From positions 1 through 38,142 of the forward strand of contig CALVSK010000005.1 of the NCBI GenBank assembly GCA_944359015.1: 38,142 bases of DNA. Reading direction: 5' to 3'. The translations under genes were made by a program, and so were the position numbers. The notes below the pieces were generated by a model, which saw nothing but the letters and a program-made list of their open reading frames with translations, was not told the DNA's origin and did not search any database. Positions 35,444 to 38,142 of this stretch are shown piece after piece; position 1 is the first letter of the stretch; each line of letters starts with the position of its first letter. The stretch comes from an uncultured Bacilli bacterium (lineage in GTDB: Bacteria; Bacillota_I; Bacilli_A; RF39; UBA660).

Positions 35444-36384
35444 TATCTAGTCTCCCTTTTTATCAATTTTGCATGCAAAACTACACGCTCTTCTTCATTA
35501 TAACAAGTTGATAAAGTTAATATTTTATCTTCTCCATTAAAACTAACATTAAAATCATATTGACTTCGAGATTTTAACATATTAACAAAATTCATAAATT
35601 CTTCATTAGAATCAAAATTAACTTTTAAATAATCACTAGTAGTAGGAATATGATATACACTAAAAACTTGCCATAAAGTATTTTCAAATTGTGTAGATAA
35701 TTTTATAACATGATTATCTTTATTATCAAACCAATCTGATTTAAAAATATTTTTAAGTGAACCAAACATAGTTTTATCAACTCTACCATGTGCATATAAA
35801 ATAGTATTTTTATTTAAATTAGTCATATCATTTCGATAATCCAAAAATACCCAACCAGCTGAGTTATATTTTTTATTATAATCTCTTTTTAAATAATATT
35901 CATTATCAATTGTTTGCACAAAAGGATAATTTATATTAGTGCCATTTACTTGTAGCCAACCTTTAGTATCATTATTTATTTTTAATAACTCCGTAAAATC
36001 AACATTAATGAGATTCATTTTAATATAATCCCAATATGGATTTTCTTCATCTACTTCTTCTGGTGGATTAATAATTTCTGTATTTTCATTATCTTCAACT
36101 TCTTCTATTTTAACAACTTTATTTATTAATTCAATTTGACTATATGTACTATCCGAATCTGATTTCCACAAAAATATCTTATATCCAGAATACAATAGTA
36201 ATCCAAACATAAAAACTGCCATTAATAGCATTAACAATCTTTTATAAGAAAATTTACGTTCAATTATACATGATTGTTTAGCAATTTTTCTTTTTTTTTC
36301 CTCCTTTAAAATAGGTAAAATTATATTTTCAATATCATCGGGAGATATCTTATCTAAAAATTCATCTTTTTTTATTTTACTCAT
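35443..36384 (-). CDS. Class B sortase
   Basis: 313 residues: a cytoplasmic N-terminal extension of about 47 residues, one membrane helix (48-72) and an outward sortase domain from about 115. Catalytic triad: His199 in ILYAHGR, Cys294 in TLSTCYN and Arg300 in EEERVVLHAKL. The WLQVNGTNINYPFVQ start and the segment between His and Cys fit class B. It anchors LPxTG-like or NPxTN-like proteins to the wall or builds pili. No substrate with a sorting signal is seen in this window, so the target is unknown. Confidence 0.9.
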   Translation of the reverse strand: MSKIKKDEFLDKISPDDIENIILPILKEEKKRKIAKQSCIIERKFSYKRLLMLLMAVFMFGLLLYSGYKIFLWKSDSDSTYSQIELINKVVKIEEVEDNENTEIINPPEEVDEENPYWDYIKMNLINVDFTELLKINNDTKGWLQVNGTNINYPFVQTIDNEYYLKRDYNKKYNSAGWVFLDYRNDMTNLNKNTILYAHGRVDKTMFGSLKNIFKSDWFDNKDNHVIKLSTQFENTLWQVFSVYHIPTTSDYLKVNFDSNEEFMNFVNMLKSRSQYDFNVSFNGEDKILTLSTCYNEEERVVLHAKLIKRETR

Positions 36385-36391
36385 AAATAAA

Positions 36392-36898
36392 TTAAGGTTC
36401 CAAAGAAATTTCTATCTTTTCGTTTTTTACCCCTGTTAACTCCCGATATTTTACCCCGCATTTATCAAATAATCTCTTAGATGCTATAAAATTATCTTGA
36501 TTTTTATATTTATCACTTAAATAAATTACTTCTTTTATGCCTGATTGAATAATAGCTTTAGCACATTCATTACAAGGAAACAATGCTACATACAATTTTG
36601 CTCCTTCAAAATCTCTTTTATGTCCCCTAAAATTTAATATAGCATTTAATTCAGCATGACATACATACAAGTATTTTGTATCTAATGCATTGCCTTCTCT
36701 ATCCCAAGGAAAATAAGCATCATCAAAACCATTTGGAGCTCCATTATAACCAATAGATAAAATTCTATTATCACTACTTACAATACATGCTCCAACTTGT
36801 GTTGATGGATCTTTACTTCTAAGAGCAGATATTTTAGCAATACCCATAAAATATTCATCCCAAGTTAAATAATCTTTTCTATGCTTATCGATTTTCAT
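36392..36898 (-). CDS. dCMP deaminase (ComEB-like)
   Basis: About 168 residues. Zinc site HAELNA (His and Glu) and PCNECAKAI (two Cys), with the phosphate-binding [10 protein letters not shown] and YNGAPNGF. It deaminates dCMP to dUMP for dTTP synthesis. The ATG at 36898 ([11 protein letters not shown]) is favoured over the GTG at 36907 because the AGGA site lies 10 bases before the ATG and directly abuts the GTG. It precedes the sortase by 7 bp. Confidence 0.9.
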   Translation of the reverse strand: MKIDKHRKDYLTWDEYFMGIAKISALRSKDPSTQVGACIVSSDNRILSIGYNGAPNGFDDAYFPWDREGNALDTKYLYVCHAELNAILNFRGHKRDFEGAKLYVALFPCNECAKAIIQSGIKEVIYLSDKYKNQDNFIASKRLFDKCGVKYRELTGVKNEKIEISLEP

Positions 36899-36951
36899 AT
36901 ACACCACATCCTATTACAATTTTACCAAAATTATCAAATTAAATCTACATA

Positions 36952-37965
36952 TTAATCAATTATTTCTATTTCTTCCAAATAAGCATAAGTAGTATCTCTA
37001 TACAAATTTAAATTAGCATAAATATTATTAGCATAATCTGATACCTCAGTAACTCTTTTATTTTCATTTTCACACATAACTAAAGGAACTGTATTTCTTT
37101 TTTTTGTATCAAAAGAAATATAAAAGTTATTTTTAGGAAGTACATCAACACATTTTAAATCAGTAGCATTTTTAAAATTTATCCAAGATTTAAAATTATG
37201 AGAAAAAATATCACATATTTCCTTTTCTTTTTTAGTATATAAATCTTCTAAAGTAATTAGATTATTGCTACAAGCAATCTTTACTAATTCAGAAACATAT
37301 TTCATAACATATTTATCAACATTACCTTGTAACTCTTTAGCATAATTATAAACCATATCAACAAATAAATTAGCAGTTTCACTATTTTTAAAACCAATTT
37401 CCAAATTATTATCTTCATTTTTCAAAACAATTATATTGTCATAAACTTTTTTTATATCTTCTAAAGAATGGGTATGTAACCATATATAACAAGTATGAAG
37501 TACTCCATCTAATCTATCAGTGCATAATCTTGGAGATTTATTTTCTAAAATACAATAACTATCAAAATTACTTAAATCTTCTAAAGTTAAACCATCATCT
37601 TTTAAATATTTTTGTATTTCACTATCCTGTTTTATTAAATCAACAATATTTTTTTCTGAAGATTCCTGATTAAGATAATCCCCAAAAACATAATCAATAC
37701 AATGAGCAAAGCAAGGAGTACCAGCATCATGGAGTAATGCCACAATAGTTTGTTTCTTATCATGAGAAAAATGCCAAGTCATATGAGCAACAACCAAACT
37801 GTGATTAAATCTTGTATATAAAAATAAAGGAGAATAAAGTTTAGTATAATCACAACCACAAAACTGAGTAATATATTTTAATCTTTGTAAAGTCTTTGTA
37901 TCTAAATATTTATCAATAAACATTGGATACTCTTCATCAATAAATAAATTAAGATATTCTTGCAT
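36952..37965 (-). CDS. HD-domain phosphohydrolase
   Basis: 337 residues. HD motif spread over RFNHSLVVAHMTWHF and ALLHDAGTPCFAHCIDYVFG (His...HD...), as in dNTP triphosphohydrolases and related enzymes. A later SPRLCTDRLDGVLHTCYIW supplies the last Asp. Position before dCMP deaminase suggests nucleotide metabolism, but the substrate is not set by sequence. First gene of the minus-strand block, with GGAGT before ATG. The 37966-38121 gap is a divergent promoter region. Confidence 0.8.
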   Translation of the reverse strand: MQEYLNLFIDEEYPMFIDKYLDTKTLQRLKYITQFCGCDYTKLYSPLFLYTRFNHSLVVAHMTWHFSHDKKQTIVALLHDAGTPCFAHCIDYVFGDYLNQESSEKNIVDLIKQDSEIQKYLKDDGLTLEDLSNFDSYCILENKSPRLCTDRLDGVLHTCYIWLHTHSLEDIKKVYDNIIVLKNEDNNLEIGFKNSETANLFVDMVYNYAKELQGNVDKYVMKYVSELVKIACSNNLITLEDLYTKKEKEICDIFSHNFKSWINFKNATDLKCVDVLPKNNFYISFDTKKRNTVPLVMCENENKRVTEVSDYANNIYANLNLYRDTTYAYLEEIEIID

Positions 37966-38121
37966 ATTAACTCCTCCATTAATATAAATTTATTTTATCA
38001 AAAACAAAAGAAAATTAAAATCTATGAAGCAAGAAAAATATCAAAAATATTAAACCATTGATATATTTCCTGTTAAAAAAATAAAATATATAATATTATA
38101 ATTAAAAGAAAGGAAGAAATT

Positions 38122-38142
38122 ATGAATCAAGAAAAAATAGGA
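38122..38142 (+). CDS. Start of a divergent gene, cut by the window end
   Basis: ATG after AAAGGAAGAAATT; only MNQEKIG is visible. TATAAT (about 38090-38095) lies upstream. MNQEKIG is a frequent start of Xre-type helix-turn-helix regulators, but seven residues cannot prove it. Confidence 0.45.

Overview
The window looks like a chromosomal segment of a very AT-rich, low-GC Gram-positive bacterium (Bacillota, Bacilli-like, probably a host- or gut-associated lineage; the lineage is an inference). Evidence for this: the B. subtilis-like neighbourhoods recU-ponA / gpsB-rnpB, dnaD-nth and rodZ-pgsA; a class-B RNase P RNA; LtaS/LCP envelope genes; a class B sortase; and a CotD-like spore coat protein. 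The standard bacterial code fits: genes end in TAA, TAG and TGA, and Trp is TGG.

Layout. 1-1.7 kb: 3' end of a Thr/Ser-repeat surface protein and a GT4 glycosyltransferase starting on its stop codon. 1.85-6.5 kb (minus): a P-type Ca2+-type ATPase, then a MATE transporter fused to a cytidylate-kinase-like domain and broken by a nonsense codon. 6.6-9.8 kb (minus): a two-gene operon pairing a secreted dockerin-bearing glucosaminidase with a membrane-anchored cohesin protein. 10-11.6 kb: a retron, with reverse transcriptase, its own promoter and a foldable msr-msd RNA, but no recognisable effector. 11.6-16.1 kb (minus): LtaS-like synthase, a small membrane protein and an LCP ligase in one overlapping operon. 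16.2 kb: tRNA-Gly(GCC).

16.4-20.3 kb looks like a small mobilizable element: a 91-aa unknown protein, a large serine recombinase and a MobV/Pre-type relaxase, with three palindromes between the last two. A complete IS4-like insertion sequence (20839-22419) abuts the 3' end of rpoZ. 22.7-25.9 kb (minus) is an overlapping operon of an unknown protein, a prepilin-like protein and a two-nuclease DUF2779-type protein. 26-28.7 kb (minus): an unknown small protein, the CotD-like coat protein (with a sigma-K-like promoter), pgsA, rodZ, rnpB and gpsB. 29-32.2 kb (plus): recU and ponA. 32.2-38 kb (minus): nth, dnaD, cca, class I aldolase, sortase, dCMP deaminase and an HD phosphohydrolase, then the start of a divergent gene.

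The features most worth follow-up are the RT-only retron, the cohesin/dockerin peptidoglycan-hydrolase pair, and the pilin/double-nuclease operon. Function calls rest on motif recognition by eye; no database search was run.
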